From Myxococcales bacterium (GTDB lineage Bacteria; Pseudomonadota; Gammaproteobacteria; DSM-16500): a DNA stretch of 50,182 bases. The position numbers were made by a program, and so were the translations under genes. Each line of letters starts with the position of its first letter. Positions within the stretch are counted from its first letter, which is position 1. The DNA lies in contig CAJCIZ010000272.1 in the NCBI GenBank assembly GCA_903970525.1, positions 1-50,182 of the forward strand, written 5' to 3'. The notes beneath the pieces are model-generated. The model did no database searches. It was not told the origin of the DNA and worked only from the letters and a program-made list of their open reading frames with translations. Below, piece after piece: positions 34,974 to 44,374 of the stretch.

Positions 34974-35839
34974 TTCAATAAAATCCAGCATTCGGTTAAT
35001 AATTCCGTTTCTGCTACCTCATGCTCAAAATTGTAATAACAGAAAACACAAGGTAGATCACCGGCTTCTTCTCCCGATTTCGGAAGCCAATCACGATACA
35101 TAGGATAAATAGTGTCTCCTAAATTATTATGAGACCCCTTGTGCATTGCTACCGCATAACGTCCCGCAGGTAAATACTTTTCAATCACAACACCTTGGTC
35201 CAGTTTAAAGTTCTCTGGGATTTTAAAGCCAAGATCAAAACGAAATTTAGCAGGTTCTGTTGTATTGGGATCATCATATCCAAAACCGAATGCGTCGCCT
35301 GGTTTTGGTTTGAGACTGATTGCTTGCGCTTTTGCCCACGCAACTAACTTATTCACACTATCCGTCACTAATCTTGGATCGCCTCTATGTTCTATTACAG
35401 CTAATCGCGTTTTATTAATATTTCTCACTTCAACTTTCATTTCTATTTTCCTCTGTTTAGGCAAGCAATACGGTTGCTGTTCCCAATAAGCAAGGTCTAC
35501 ACCTTGTCTAAATTGGCTAGGGCTAATTCCACACATTTTTTTAAAAACGCGGGAAAATGCTTCATGAGACTCAAAACCAGCATTGATTGCAATATTAATT
35601 ATAGGTTGATCTTTATCAATCATCAGTTGATGTGCCGCGCGTTTTAAGCGTAACCACCTAATATATTGTTGCAAAGACAAACCCGTAAAAGCTGTAAATA
35701 AGCGATGAAAATGAAATTTTGAAATACAAAAGATATCACTTAACTTTTCCAGAGAAATTTCTTCATCGAGATGTTGACCGATGTAATCAATAACTTTACA
35801 TAGCCGTTGGTGATAATTCATATTAAGTTCCATAACCAT
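34970..35839 (-). CDS. AraC-family regulator with GyrI-like effector domain
   Basis: A 289-residue protein. Two helix-turn-helix units fill residues about 8-110 (SLEKLSDIFCISKFHFHRLF and IINIAINAGFESHEAFSRVFKK with the usual G-F-x-S/D...F-S-R-x-F-K-K). From about 130 a GyrI-like small-molecule-binding domain follows (VEVRNINKTRLAVIEHRG). This layout is the Rob/MarA-like class that senses drugs or cationic ligands. It could control the adjoining truncated gene or remote genes. The start is uncertain because three ATGs lie within seven codons and none has a strong binding site. Confidence 0.85.
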   Translation of the reverse strand: MVMELNMNYHQRLCKVIDYIGQHLDEEISLEKLSDIFCISKFHFHRLFTAFTGLSLQQYIRWLRLKRAAHQLMIDKDQPIINIAINAGFESHEAFSRVFKKMCGISPSQFRQGVDLAYWEQQPYCLPKQRKIEMKVEVRNINKTRLAVIEHRGDPRLVTDSVNKLVAWAKAQAISLKPKPGDAFGFGYDDPNTTEPAKFRFDLGFKIPENFKLDQGVVIEKYLPAGRYAVAMHKGSHNNLGDTIYPMYRDWLPKSGEEAGDLPCVFCYYNFEHEVAETELLTECWILLK

Positions 35840-36066
35840 TCATTCAACTATATTACGGGGATAAGGCTATCAATCTATGAGAGGAGATATTTGATCATTC
35901 TTGCTTATTTTTAGCAAATTAAGCAACGCCATATTATAACCAACATGGCAGAGAATGCCTACTTAAACATATAAAATCATTCATGACAGCATATTTAATT
36001 CCGCTGATAAGCTTAGTTAAGTATAATATGAGCATGATTAGGAATTAGCAGAAAGCTAGGATATTT

Positions 36067-36462
36067 ATGATTACACATAATGTGTTTTTCAATATTAAAA
36101 ATTCCGTTTCGGAAGAAGCAATTATCAATGCTTTTAATTCATTATTCAAATTACAAAATCAAATACCAGGCATCATTAGGATAACCGGCGGAAAATGTAG
36201 ATTTCATGAAAGAAAAGGCGAAGGGTATTTTTCACATGGATTTTCTATCGACTTTGAAGATGGTGACGCTTACAAAGATTTCTTTGAGAATACCGTCACA
36301 ATACCAGCCAAAACATGTATTATAAATATTTCCGTTGATGGCATTGAAGGAATGGTTAGTTTTGACGTAGGGGAGTTTGTTCAAATCGCAAATTCACCTA
36401 ACCAAAAATATCGTATTCGAGCACCGAGACTCAGACTGACGCCACCCGGTTCAATTTTTTAA
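36067..36462 (+). CDS. Dabb (stress-responsive A/B barrel) domain protein
   Basis: A 131-residue protein with the Dabb pattern: ITHNVFFNIKN at the first strand, a helix, then IPGIIRITGGKC, a His-rich turn, and FSIDFEDGDAYKDFF. The function of single-domain bacterial members is poorly known; many bind small ligands as dimers. The C-terminal 25 residues extend past the usual domain. AGGA precedes the ATG. It is a paralogue of the next gene, 15 bases away. Confidence 0.75.
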   Translation: MITHNVFFNIKNSVSEEAIINAFNSLFKLQNQIPGIIRITGGKCRFHERKGEGYFSHGFSIDFEDGDAYKDFFENTVTIPAKTCIINISVDGIEGMVSFDVGEFVQIANSPNQKYRIRAPRLRLTPPGSIF

Positions 36463-36477
36463 TTAAGTGCAGTCCAT

Positions 36478-36804
36478 ATGATCAGACATACTATAGTATT
36501 TAAGTTAAATTCTACAGCCACTGTGGAAAAGATAGATCATGCGATCAATAGCATGTGCTCTCTTCAATCAAAATTACCTGGCATTTTAAGAGTGACTGCT
36601 GGCGAATGCTACTTTCATGATGAAAAAAGCACACAATTTTTTTCTGAAGGCATGTCACATAGCATTATGATAGATTTTATTGATCAACATGCTTTAGACA
36701 ATTTTATCAATAATCCAATCACGCATCTCGCAAAAGATGCTGTACTAATCATAAGCGAAGGTGGATACGCCGGAATTGTTGGATTTGATTTCATAGATAG
36801 CTAA
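36478..36804 (+). CDS. Dabb domain protein, second copy
   Basis: A 108-residue protein with the same order of motifs as its neighbour: IRHTIVFKLN, LPGILRVTAGECYFH, and SIMIDFIDQHALDNFI, of normal single-domain length. The shared LPGI/IPGI-x-R-x-T-x-G and H-x-E/D-K segments show that the two arose by tandem duplication. No regulator or catalytic site is visible. Confidence 0.78.
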   Translation: MIRHTIVFKLNSTATVEKIDHAINSMCSLQSKLPGILRVTAGECYFHDEKSTQFFSEGMSHSIMIDFIDQHALDNFINNPITHLAKDAVLIISEGGYAGIVGFDFIDS

Positions 36805-36819
36805 TGATCTAACATTTCA

Positions 36820-36930
36820 TTATTTTTTGGATTTAGAATAGCTAGCAAGTTGCTTGATAATAGCTTTGTTAAAAGCTGGTATATCTTTAGGTTCACGACT
36901 AGTAATGAGATTCTTGTCGGTGAGTGTATG
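36820..36930 (-). pseudogene. C-terminal remnant of a PfpI/DJ-1-type protease or glyoxalase
   Basis: About 36 residues reading LTDKNLITSREPKDIPAFNKAI then a basic tail match the end of PfpI/YhbO-type proteins (family pattern D-x-N-L-I/V-T-S-R-x-P-x-D-L-P-A-F). The rest of the gene, including the nucleophile Cys, is missing; the reading frame runs directly into the CGCCAATTA inverted repeat upstream. It looks like a gene cut by insertion of the neighbouring ATPase unit. Confidence 0.65.
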
Positions 36931-36952
36931 AAATAAAGAAACATATAGCTTT

Positions 36953-37041
36953 CGCCAATTAGCTAGTTGTTGATAGCTAATTGGCGTAAAATAACATACC
37001 AATTTCCGCCAATTAATGGTATATTACCCCATAATTGGCGG
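36953..37041. repeat. Two inverted repeats sharing the motif CGCCAATTA, before an ATPase gene
   Basis: CGCCAATTAGCTA at 36953-36965 pairs perfectly with 36974-36986, and CCGCCAATTA at 37006-37015 pairs with 37032-37041. Four copies of CGCCAATTA thus lie within 90 bases between the truncated protease and the ATPase start. They could be operator sites for the ATPase gene, or the terminal structure of a small mobile unit. Confidence 0.7.
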
Positions 37042-37053
37042 ACGAGATTTGCA

Positions 37054-38508
37054 ATGCGATACTATCCTATTGAAAAAAATGAAGAATTTATTGACAGAAT
37101 GAATGAGGTCACTAGGCTTAGTTCAATTGCAGGTCTGAGTGGTTCCCACATTATTATCCTGTATGGCCGACGACGTGTAGGAAAAACGGAATTGCTTGAG
37201 CAAGTATTTCGGAATCGGCAAATCCTCAAATTTGAAGGCAGGGACAAGATCACGCCAGACCAGCAAATGCAATTTGTTATGCAACAGCTAGCGCAATATG
37301 CTGAGCAACCGCTGTTAGCTAAAGTCACTGTTTCAACATGGGTAGATGTGTTGATGCACATCGCAGACATGACAAAAGATGGCATTTTCACTCTTTATTT
37401 TGAAGAAGTACAATGGTTAGCAAACTATGAAGATGACTTTATTTCAGCATTAAAATACGTATGGGATAATTTTTTTAGAAAAAATAAACAATTGATTCTT
37501 ATATTATGTGGTTCATCGCCATCATTCATGATAAATCATGTGGTCAAGTCATCTGCTCTTTATAACCGCTCTCAATATGAAATGCCATTACATGAATTTA
37601 ATTTATTACAAGCTAAAGCCATGCTTCATAATCATTCAAATGTTGAAGTGTTAGATGCTTACTTGACGATTGGTGGCATGCCAGAATATTTAAAACGTCT
37701 GCGCCAGCCAAATTCAACCTATATCAACTTAATCAATGAATCATTTATTCCTGGTGGATTTTTTTTACATGAATATGAAAGAATTTTTACTAGCAGTTTA
37801 GCCGATAAAAAACAATACAAGAGTATCATTGAATTATTAAGTAAAAGAAAATTTGCAACTCGTTCTGAATTATCTACCCACTTAAAAATGAAATCGGGCG
37901 GAATGATTACTGAATTAATAAATGATTTGGAAATCTGCGGTTTTATTGAACGCTACACACCTTATGATAAACCAGAAAATAGTTTATTAACGCGATATTG
38001 TATTGCTGATGCGTATTTACAATATTATTTTAAATTTATCAAACCAATAGCTAAGCAGATAGAAAATGGTAATTTTGTTAAAAACCCATCTCAAGCACTT
38101 AATATGACACAATATCAACAATGGTTAGGATATGCATTTGAACGGTTTTGTAGAAAATATCATAGACAAATTGCTATATTACTCGGATTTTCAGGTGTGA
38201 AATATCGTGTAGGATCTTATTTCAGTCGGCAAACACAGAAAAAATCTCCGGGTTATCAAATAGATTTGTTGTTTGATCGAGATGATAAAGTTATTACAAT
38301 TTGTGAAATAAAATATTCTCAAAATAGAATTAATTCAAATGTAATAAACGAATTTTCTGATAAGTTAACCTTATTTTCAAATGATAAAAATAAGACTATT
38401 CAGCGCATATTAATTACTAATCAAAAACGCAATGATCGATTATTAGAACGCGCATATTTTGATAGAATAATTTCATTGGAAGATTTATTTGATAAGAATA
38501 TATGGTAA
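37054..38508 (+). CDS. Archaeal-type AAA ATPase with C-terminal DUF234/nuclease-like domain
   Basis: A 484-residue protein from the ATG at 37054; upstream extension would translate the inverted repeats. A Walker A motif GRRRVGKTELL lies near 33-43, a Walker B-like TLYFEEVQW near 112-120, and CGSSPSFM as a sensor. A winged-helix part (RSELSTHLKMKSGGMITELINDL) follows, and the C-terminus has GYQIDLLFDRDDKVITICEIKYS, a D...E-x-K pattern as in PD-(D/E)XK nucleases. This family is widespread, often in multiple copies with mobile-like spread; its function is unknown. Confidence 0.82.
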   Translation: MRYYPIEKNEEFIDRMNEVTRLSSIAGLSGSHIIILYGRRRVGKTELLEQVFRNRQILKFEGRDKITPDQQMQFVMQQLAQYAEQPLLAKVTVSTWVDVLMHIADMTKDGIFTLYFEEVQWLANYEDDFISALKYVWDNFFRKNKQLILILCGSSPSFMINHVVKSSALYNRSQYEMPLHEFNLLQAKAMLHNHSNVEVLDAYLTIGGMPEYLKRLRQPNSTYINLINESFIPGGFFLHEYERIFTSSLADKKQYKSIIELLSKRKFATRSELSTHLKMKSGGMITELINDLEICGFIERYTPYDKPENSLLTRYCIADAYLQYYFKFIKPIAKQIENGNFVKNPSQALNMTQYQQWLGYAFERFCRKYHRQIAILLGFSGVKYRVGSYFSRQTQKKSPGYQIDLLFDRDDKVITICEIKYSQNRINSNVINEFSDKLTLFSNDKNKTIQRILITNQKRNDRLLERAYFDRIISLEDLFDKNIW

Positions 38509-38525
38509 TAACAAAGGAGATTTTC

Positions 38526-38993
38526 ATGAAGAAGATATTCATCAGCCTACTCATCCTCATCCCAACTTTCGTTTTTGCAGACGATACAATGAAAAACAAC
38601 GCCACTGAAATTTCCGAGCACTATTCAGCGTTGCCGAATTTATATCAGTTAGATAATGTAAAAAAAGAAAATATTTCTGATAAAATTACACGCCAATATG
38701 TGATGGGCGCACAAACTATGTTAGTGAAATGGACTTTGAAAAAAGGTGCGGTTATTCCATTACACTTTCATCCCAATGAACAAGTCACTTGGATTACACA
38801 AGGATCTGTTAAAGTCACTTCACAAGGAAAGGAATTCATTGTGAAAGCAGGAGGCGTTCTCATCATTCCGCCGAATGTACCGCATGAATTTACTGCGCTT
38901 GAAGACACGATAGATATGGATTTCTTCACCCCTGTGCGAGAAGACTGGTTGAATAATACTGCAAGTTATATCCCGCCTATTCAACAAAAATGA
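38526..38993 (+). CDS. Secreted cupin-domain protein
   Basis: A 155-residue protein. AAAGGAG 6 bases before the ATG at 38526 decides the start, which overlaps nothing but lies 17 bases after the ATPase stop. A signal peptide (MKKIFISLLILIPTFVFA) is followed by a single cupin: LHFHPNEQVTWITQG with the metal-binding H-x-H-x4-E-like pattern, and IPPNVPHEF with the late His. Probably periplasmic; substrate unknown. Confidence 0.82.
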   Translation: MKKIFISLLILIPTFVFADDTMKNNATEISEHYSALPNLYQLDNVKKENISDKITRQYVMGAQTMLVKWTLKKGAVIPLHFHPNEQVTWITQGSVKVTSQGKEFIVKAGGVLIIPPNVPHEFTALEDTIDMDFFTPVREDWLNNTASYIPPIQQK

Positions 38994-39096
38994 CCCTATT
39001 GGGGAAGGCTGAATTAGATAGACACTTTTTCAGAAATGGGTTACGATTGTTGGCTTCAAATAGGTCATATTCTTAACCACTTTATTACTTAAACAA

Positions 39097-40620
39097 ATGA
39101 ATGAAATTCTAATCAAGCACACACGAATTTTTATCTGTCTTTTCTTTGTTTCAATTGCATTTTTGCTTTTTTTTAGGCTCGATCATAGAACTTTACATCT
39201 ATGGGATGAAGCTCGTCTTGCCGTCAATTCAGCTAGCATGATGGTAAACAACAATTATTTTTATACGAATTATCTGGATGCACCCGATTTTTGGAATACG
39301 AAACCACATCTACTCATTTTATTACAAGTCTTATCGATGAAATTATTTGGCTTCACTGAAGGGAGCATCCGATTGCCATCTGCTGTCGCAACATTGCTAA
39401 GCTGCGGATTGGTTTTTCATTGGATCAGAAAAGAAAGCTATCAAGTTTTTTATGCGTGCTTAGCAACGCTAGCTTTTATTTGCACGAAATTTTTAATTCA
39501 TCATGGCGCAAGAGCGGGAGATTACGAAGCTTTGCTCATGCTATGGCAACTTTCCTATTGTTATGCCATTTTCGAATTTATTCAAACACAGAAAATTCAC
39601 TATTTATGGTTAGGGTTTGTCACATTAACGTTAGCTGTACTGACCAAAGGTATAGCAGGCGTCTTATTTGTTCCTGGCATTATTATTTTTGCGGTGCTAA
39701 AAAATAAAACCAACATTTTCTTAACCTGCAAATCATTCTATATCGGATCATTCATTTCTGTTCTCTGCATAGCAGGATATTATTGGATACATAACATCTT
39801 AACACCAGGCTATTTACATAATGTTTATCTCAATGAAATTGGCGAACGATACTTCAATACATTGGAAGGACATACAGCCAGTCCTTGGTTGTATTTGCAA
39901 GCATTTTCATTCACCCATTTTTACTTTCTGCCGATATGGTTGATCGGCGTAGCTAATCTATTGATGAATCGAGACGAATGGTCTCGCAATCATTTTCTCC
40001 GTTTTCTCAGTTTCAGCCGCAACTTCGGACATCAAATTCCAGTCTGCGCGGGTCTTGATATCGCTAAAGGCGAAGCAATTGTTATCATCGATGGTGATTT
40101 ACAAGATCCACCCGAACTCATCCCACAGTTATATCAAAAACATTTAGAAGGATTTAACGTAGTGTACGCTAAGCGCGAGCTTCGCAAAGGCGAGTGTTTA
40201 TTTAAACTTACAACAGCCAAATTATTTTATCGTATTCTTTCTAGCATGACATCTATTTCCATCCCACTGGATGTAGGTGATTTTAGATTAATAGATCGAA
40301 AAGTATTACAGCAATTACAAAAAATGCTTAAACTTGCTATAGATGGTCTAACTTCATTCTCAGATGTACCACTTAAAGTAGCAACTATATTAGGCATGTT
40401 TGCTTCATTCATATCTTGTTTTATTTTTTTCTATGCATTATTTTCAAAATATATTTTACAAAAAGCGCTTGATGGATAGACTTCTTTAATGATTGCTATT
40501 GTGTTTATTGGTGGCGTTCAACTCTTTTGTATTGCTATCATAGGTGAATATATAGGCAGGATTTATGTTGATGTACGGAGACGTCCGCTTTATGTGATTG
40601 ATGAGAGTAATAATACTTAA
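39097..40620 (+). pseudogene. Fused, internally deleted and nonsense-mutated glycosyltransferase pseudogene
   Basis: The first 295 residues or so match the membrane part of ArnT/PMT-type glycosyltransferases (DEARLAVNSASMM near the start, many membrane helices), without their C-terminal domain. Near 40000 the frame passes into a GtrB/YfdH-like GT2 sequence (RNFGHQIPVCAGLD, DGDLQDPPELIP, DVGDFRLIDR). That piece lacks the region between the D-F-R-L and the first membrane helix. A TAG at 40477-40479 stands where the family has the Trp of a G-W pair; reading through it, the frame continues to 40620 with GGVQLFCIAIIGEYIGRIY and RRRPLYVIDE, the usual GtrB end. Two genes were therefore joined by deletion and then broken. 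Confidence 0.75.
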
Positions 40621-40638
40621 TTTAACTATGGAGTGTTT

Positions 40639-41652
40639 ATGAAAAAAAGGATTTTAGGTAAAAAAGGCTTAGAAGTGTCAGCACTTGGGTTAGGTTGTAT
40701 GGGAATGTCATGGGCATATGGTCGTCCATCCGATGAAGCTGAGTCAATCAAAGTACTACATCATGCGCTTGATATTGGGATTAATTTTTGGGACACAGCA
40801 GAAATTTATGGCCCATTAACAAATGAGACATTGTTAGGGAAAGCTTTAAAGAATAAATCTCGCGATCAAGTCATTATTGCCACTAAATTTGGTTTTACGT
40901 GGAAAGATAACAACGATAATACTGAAATACGTCCTAATGGAATGGATAGCTCACCTGCTCACATTAAAGAATCCATTGAAGGATCGTTAAAAAGATTAGG
41001 CACAGATTATATCGATCTCTATTATCAACACCGTTTAGATTCTAATACACCGATAGAAGATACAATGCACACTCTCGCTGAACTCGTCAAAGCAGGCAAA
41101 GTGAGACATATTGGTTTATCAGAAGTCAGCGCAAATACAATTCGACGGGCCCATGCTATACATCCACTGACAGCCGTTCAATCAGAATATTCTCTATGGG
41201 ATCGCGGTGTCGAAGAAAGTGTTTTACCCACACTGCGTGAATTAGGCATTGGATTTGTTCCATTCAGTCCTATCGGACGTGGCTTTTTAACAGGGAAAAT
41301 CACAAATTTAAGTGACTTAGATAAAAATGATTTTCGTCAAACTTTGCCGCGCTTTCAGGGCGACAATTTTGAGCATAATATTAATTTAGTGAAACTCATC
41401 TCAAAAATTGGCGAAAAACATGCAGCGACTCCTGTACAAATCGCACTGGCTTGGTTATTACATCAAGGCAAAGATATTGTCCCCATTCCTGGCACTAGAC
41501 ATATTCTTTATCTAGATGAAAATGCAAAAGCGGTTGATGTGCAGCTACCTGATACGGCATGGCGTGAAATAAGCGATTTATTATCAACTTTTAGAATTGA
41601 GGGTGCGCGTTATCCTGAAAGTGTTTTAAAGATGGTTGATAAGTCTGATTGA
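40639..41652 (+). CDS. Aldo/keto reductase
   Basis: A 337-residue protein of the AKR family, YajO/general aldo-keto type. GGAG 5 bases before the ATG at 40639 sets the start. The catalytic residues are in order: D and Y in FWDTAEIYG, K in IIATKFGF, and H in YYQHRLD. The NADPH end IPIPGTRH is present. It reduces aldehydes or ketones in the cytoplasm; substrate unknown. It follows the glycosyltransferase pseudogene by 18 bases. Confidence 0.92.
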   Translation: MKKRILGKKGLEVSALGLGCMGMSWAYGRPSDEAESIKVLHHALDIGINFWDTAEIYGPLTNETLLGKALKNKSRDQVIIATKFGFTWKDNNDNTEIRPNGMDSSPAHIKESIEGSLKRLGTDYIDLYYQHRLDSNTPIEDTMHTLAELVKAGKVRHIGLSEVSANTIRRAHAIHPLTAVQSEYSLWDRGVEESVLPTLRELGIGFVPFSPIGRGFLTGKITNLSDLDKNDFRQTLPRFQGDNFEHNINLVKLISKIGEKHAATPVQIALAWLLHQGKDIVPIPGTRHILYLDENAKAVDVQLPDTAWREISDLLSTFRIEGARYPESVLKMVDKSD

Positions 41653-41684
41653 GGGATGAGGCATCGAACATAGAGGTGATCACC

Positions 41685-42746
41685 ATGAAAAAAATAATTT
41701 TCATTATAACTTTTTTTTTCGTTAAGCTAAGCTTTGCCTGCACCGGCTTCGGTATTATTACAAATTCCGGAACACTCATAGGAAAAAATCGAGATTTTGC
41801 ATACAACCCGCAACAATTTGAACTCATGCGACCTATTCAGCAATTCCATAATTGGTATGATAATAACTATAATCATAATAATATTTTTTACGCATTGACG
41901 TCGCGAAATGAAGTGACGATGGGTGTCAACGAACATGGTCTGACAGTGATTGAAGAAGATTCCATACGCCCACTCGATTTTAAAAAAGATAGAATGTTTT
42001 TACAGCCTGAAAATGGTACTGCAGAAAGCATGGTGATTTACGGCATCTTACAAAACTTTAATACCGTTGATGAACTCATACCTTTCATACCTAAAATATT
42101 CAGTGTCGCCGGCCCACATTTTTATCAAATTTCTGATGCAAAAAAAGTGATAACTGTTGAAGTCGCTTTTGGTAAGACTAATTCAGACCCCAAGCGTAAA
42201 TTTAGTTATAAAATAATTTCCACCAAAAATGATTATATTACTCACACTAATACTTATTTGAGCCCTGAATTTATTGCATTGAATGATTTGACAACAAAAG
42301 TAGACTCCGTCAATGGTGCAAATAACCGCTTACAGAGAATTAATGACCTCATTTCCCATGCACGTAACAAAGATATTAATACCGCTGCTCAATGGTTTAT
42401 AGACACTTATTCGAACGTCTCAAGTAATACTGATCCTGATTATTGTCAGAACACTAGTATTTTTCGATCTCGTTTAGGTAAATTCACCTCTGTTGATATG
42501 AATATTGGTAACGACAAAATCTATGGTACGGTGAGTACGATGATTGTCAGCAATACAGGTAATTTTAAAACTTCTTATATTTATCTTAAAATGATTGAGT
42601 CAATCACAACGGATAAAGATAATAAGCAGACCATTAAATATAAAGTCTTATATACAAGCTTAGCGAAATTATTTAAGGATCAGAAGCCAACCTTTGTTGA
42701 ACATGAAATGGTGAGAAATCCGCCGGTGAATCGTGTTTGTTCATAA
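41685..42746 (+). CDS. Secreted C45-type Ntn hydrolase (choloylglycine/acyltransferase-like)
   Basis: A 353-residue protein from the ATG at 41685 (GAGGTGAT upstream). A signal peptide ends at Ala18, and Cys19 in FACTGFGI becomes the new N-terminus, the expected nucleophile of Ntn hydrolases related to penicillin V acylase and acyl-CoA:6-APA acyltransferase. NRDFAYNP and a later MGVNEHGLTV segment match the family's R-x-x-D and N-E-x-G-L motifs. It should cleave amide bonds of acylated small molecules in the periplasm. Confidence 0.75.
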   Translation: MKKIIFIITFFFVKLSFACTGFGIITNSGTLIGKNRDFAYNPQQFELMRPIQQFHNWYDNNYNHNNIFYALTSRNEVTMGVNEHGLTVIEEDSIRPLDFKKDRMFLQPENGTAESMVIYGILQNFNTVDELIPFIPKIFSVAGPHFYQISDAKKVITVEVAFGKTNSDPKRKFSYKIISTKNDYITHTNTYLSPEFIALNDLTTKVDSVNGANNRLQRINDLISHARNKDINTAAQWFIDTYSNVSSNTDPDYCQNTSIFRSRLGKFTSVDMNIGNDKIYGTVSTMIVSNTGNFKTSYIYLKMIESITTDKDNKQTIKYKVLYTSLAKLFKDQKPTFVEHEMVRNPPVNRVCS

Positions 42747-42766
42747 TGAATATAAAGGGGCACTCT

Positions 42767-43048
42767 ATGGCACAGTCACAATCTAGCGAATCTATATCTA
42801 TTAATATCCGAGCTAAAGCTCATCAGCGCGATCTCATTGATCAGGCAGCTGAACGGCTAGGTCGCAGTCGATCAGACTTTATGTTGAATGCAGCTTGTCG
42901 CGAAGCAGAGGATGTGCTGCTTGATCAAGCATTTTTTATGGTAGATGTAGACACTTTTGAAAAATTTCAAACATTACTTGATCGCCCACTGCCAGCAACA
43001 GATAAATTGCGTCGATTACTCAAGACTAAGGCGCCGTGGGAAAAATGA
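42767..43048 (+). CDS. DUF1778 antitoxin, TacA-type
   Basis: A 93-residue protein with an N-terminal ribbon-helix-helix: SINIRAKAHQRDLIDQAAERLGRSRSDFML, followed by the acidic-to-basic tail typical of the DUF1778 antitoxins (LLDRPLPATDKLRRLL). AAAGGGG precedes the ATG at 42767. It overlaps the toxin start by 4 bases (ATGA) as expected for a TA pair. The tail neutralises the GNAT toxin by covering its active site, and the DNA-binding part represses the operon. The toxin is broken here, so the antitoxin now stands alone. Confidence 0.88.
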   Translation: MAQSQSSESISINIRAKAHQRDLIDQAAERLGRSRSDFMLNAACREAEDVLLDQAFFMVDVDTFEKFQTLLDRPLPATDKLRRLLKTKAPWEK

Positions 43049-43553
43049 ATACTTTTAATTTACTCCAATTTCAACTGAGCATCAGTTAGATGATTTTGAG
43101 AGTAACGAATCATCACTTGATGAGTGGCTTAAAAAACGTGCGCTTAAAAATCAAGCCTCTGGTGCTTCACGTTGCTTTGTTCTCTGTAGTGGAAAAAAAG
43201 TCATTGGTTATTACAGTTTATCTGCCGGAGCAATCGGCCACGTCGATGCACCTAAGACAATGCGACGTAACATGGCAGATCCATTACCTGTATTATTGCT
43301 TGGTAGACTAGCAATCGATAAAAACTATCACAATAAAGGTTTAGGAAGTACCTTATTGCGAGATGCAATGCTTCGCGCTATTAGTGTTGCCAATGATGCG
43401 GGTATTTTTGCAATCCTCGTTCAAGCATTATCAGAACAAGCTAAAAGATTTTACCTATCACGCGGTTTCGTAGAATCACCTCTTCAACCAATAACACTTA
43501 TGATGACATTAGAAACAATGCATTCAATTCTAATGGAACATGTGGAAGCCTAG
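43045..43553 (+). pseudogene. TacT-type GNAT acetyltransferase toxin, frameshifted near its start
   Basis: The ATG at 43045 overlaps the antitoxin stop, but this frame closes at codon 15. The next frame (open from 43059) encodes the whole toxin: HQLDDFESNESSLDEWLKKR, ASGASRCFVLC, GYYSLSAGAI, then LLGRLAIDKNYHNKGLGSTLL with the acetyl-CoA loop, and RFYLSRGFV at the end. A single missing base near 43061 would restore one frame. Intact TacT toxins acetylate aminoacyl-tRNA and stop translation. Loss of the start should silence it; a sequencing error is possible. Confidence 0.8.
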
Positions 43554-43560
43554 TTGAATT

Positions 43561-44361
43561 TCAACCATTAGACAATTCTTGCTTTTTAAGCTCTTTATAA
43601 AACGCCTTCTCTCCTCGCGCAACAGACTTTTGATATCCCACAGGATCAATAAAGGGATTTGCTGCGCTCGCGTTCAATAACGCATATTTTTTCTTAAGAT
43701 CAAAAATCTCAGCGTGCGCCGCTAAGAATATATCACAGGGAAGTGATTTTAAGACTGCTATAGCATGTTCGTAATCTCTAGCAATATTTGGATAAGTTTT
43801 GTTATGTACTAATTTGTAGCCTGGATTGATACCCAGACTCCCTAGAATGACAACATGATATTGCTTCCCATGATCCATTAACTGCATAGTCCACGTTGTG
43901 CAGCCTTTTGTGTGACCCGGTGTTAGGTGTGCAGTGATAACTGAGCCACCTAGCTTCACTTGCTCACCATCGTGAAGCACCTTATCTACTGTAGTTGGTG
44001 GAAAATGTAGGGTAACGTCATTAGCATAAATAAAATCAGTCTTCCCACCTGACTGAATCAAGGGAACATCAGCGTCCATCACCATATATTTTGCTTTTGT
44101 CTGCTGCTGAATCAAATGACTACCCGCAGCATGGTCAATGTGAGCATGGCTAATAAGCAGAATTTTGGTATCGCTATATTTAAAACCTAGCTTTTCTATA
44201 CTTGCTTTCAACATAGGAACCGTTTCTTCAAGACTACTATTGATTAAAATATTTCCCTTAGGCGTGACAATTAAATAACTGGCAAGATCATCTGTCGTAT
44301 CATGTTTGTTGGGATAACTCATCGCCATCACTCCGAAACTCAACACACTTACGATAAGCAA
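43561..44361 (-). CDS. Metallo-beta-lactamase-fold hydrolase, subclass B3-like
   Basis: A 266-residue protein with the B3-like zinc motif HAHIDHAAG, the third His in PGHTKGCTTW, and a late AHAEIF. The start is a TTG that gives a short hydrophobic leader. B3 enzymes usually have about 25 more residues before TDDLASYLIV (a P-F-x-I-x-G-x-x-Y-Y-V-G segment), which is missing here. It may therefore be truncated or use another start. It lies 13 bases after the DUF190 gene in the same direction. Beta-lactam hydrolysis is possible but not shown by the sequence. Confidence 0.7.
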   Translation of the reverse strand: MLIVSVLSFGVMAMSYPNKHDTTDDLASYLIVTPKGNILINSSLEETVPMLKASIEKLGFKYSDTKILLISHAHIDHAAGSHLIQQQTKAKYMVMDADVPLIQSGGKTDFIYANDVTLHFPPTTVDKVLHDGEQVKLGGSVITAHLTPGHTKGCTTWTMQLMDHGKQYHVVILGSLGINPGYKLVHNKTYPNIARDYEHAIAVLKSLPCDIFLAAHAEIFDLKKKYALLNASAANPFIDPVGYQKSVARGEKAFYKELKKQELSNG

Positions 44362-44374
44362 TATCTTTCAGATA

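Noticed and set aside
36967-37053. Longer N-terminus for the archaeal-type ATPase
   Set aside because: The added residues translate the CGCCAATTA repeats and do not match the family start MRYYP...E-F-x-x-R.
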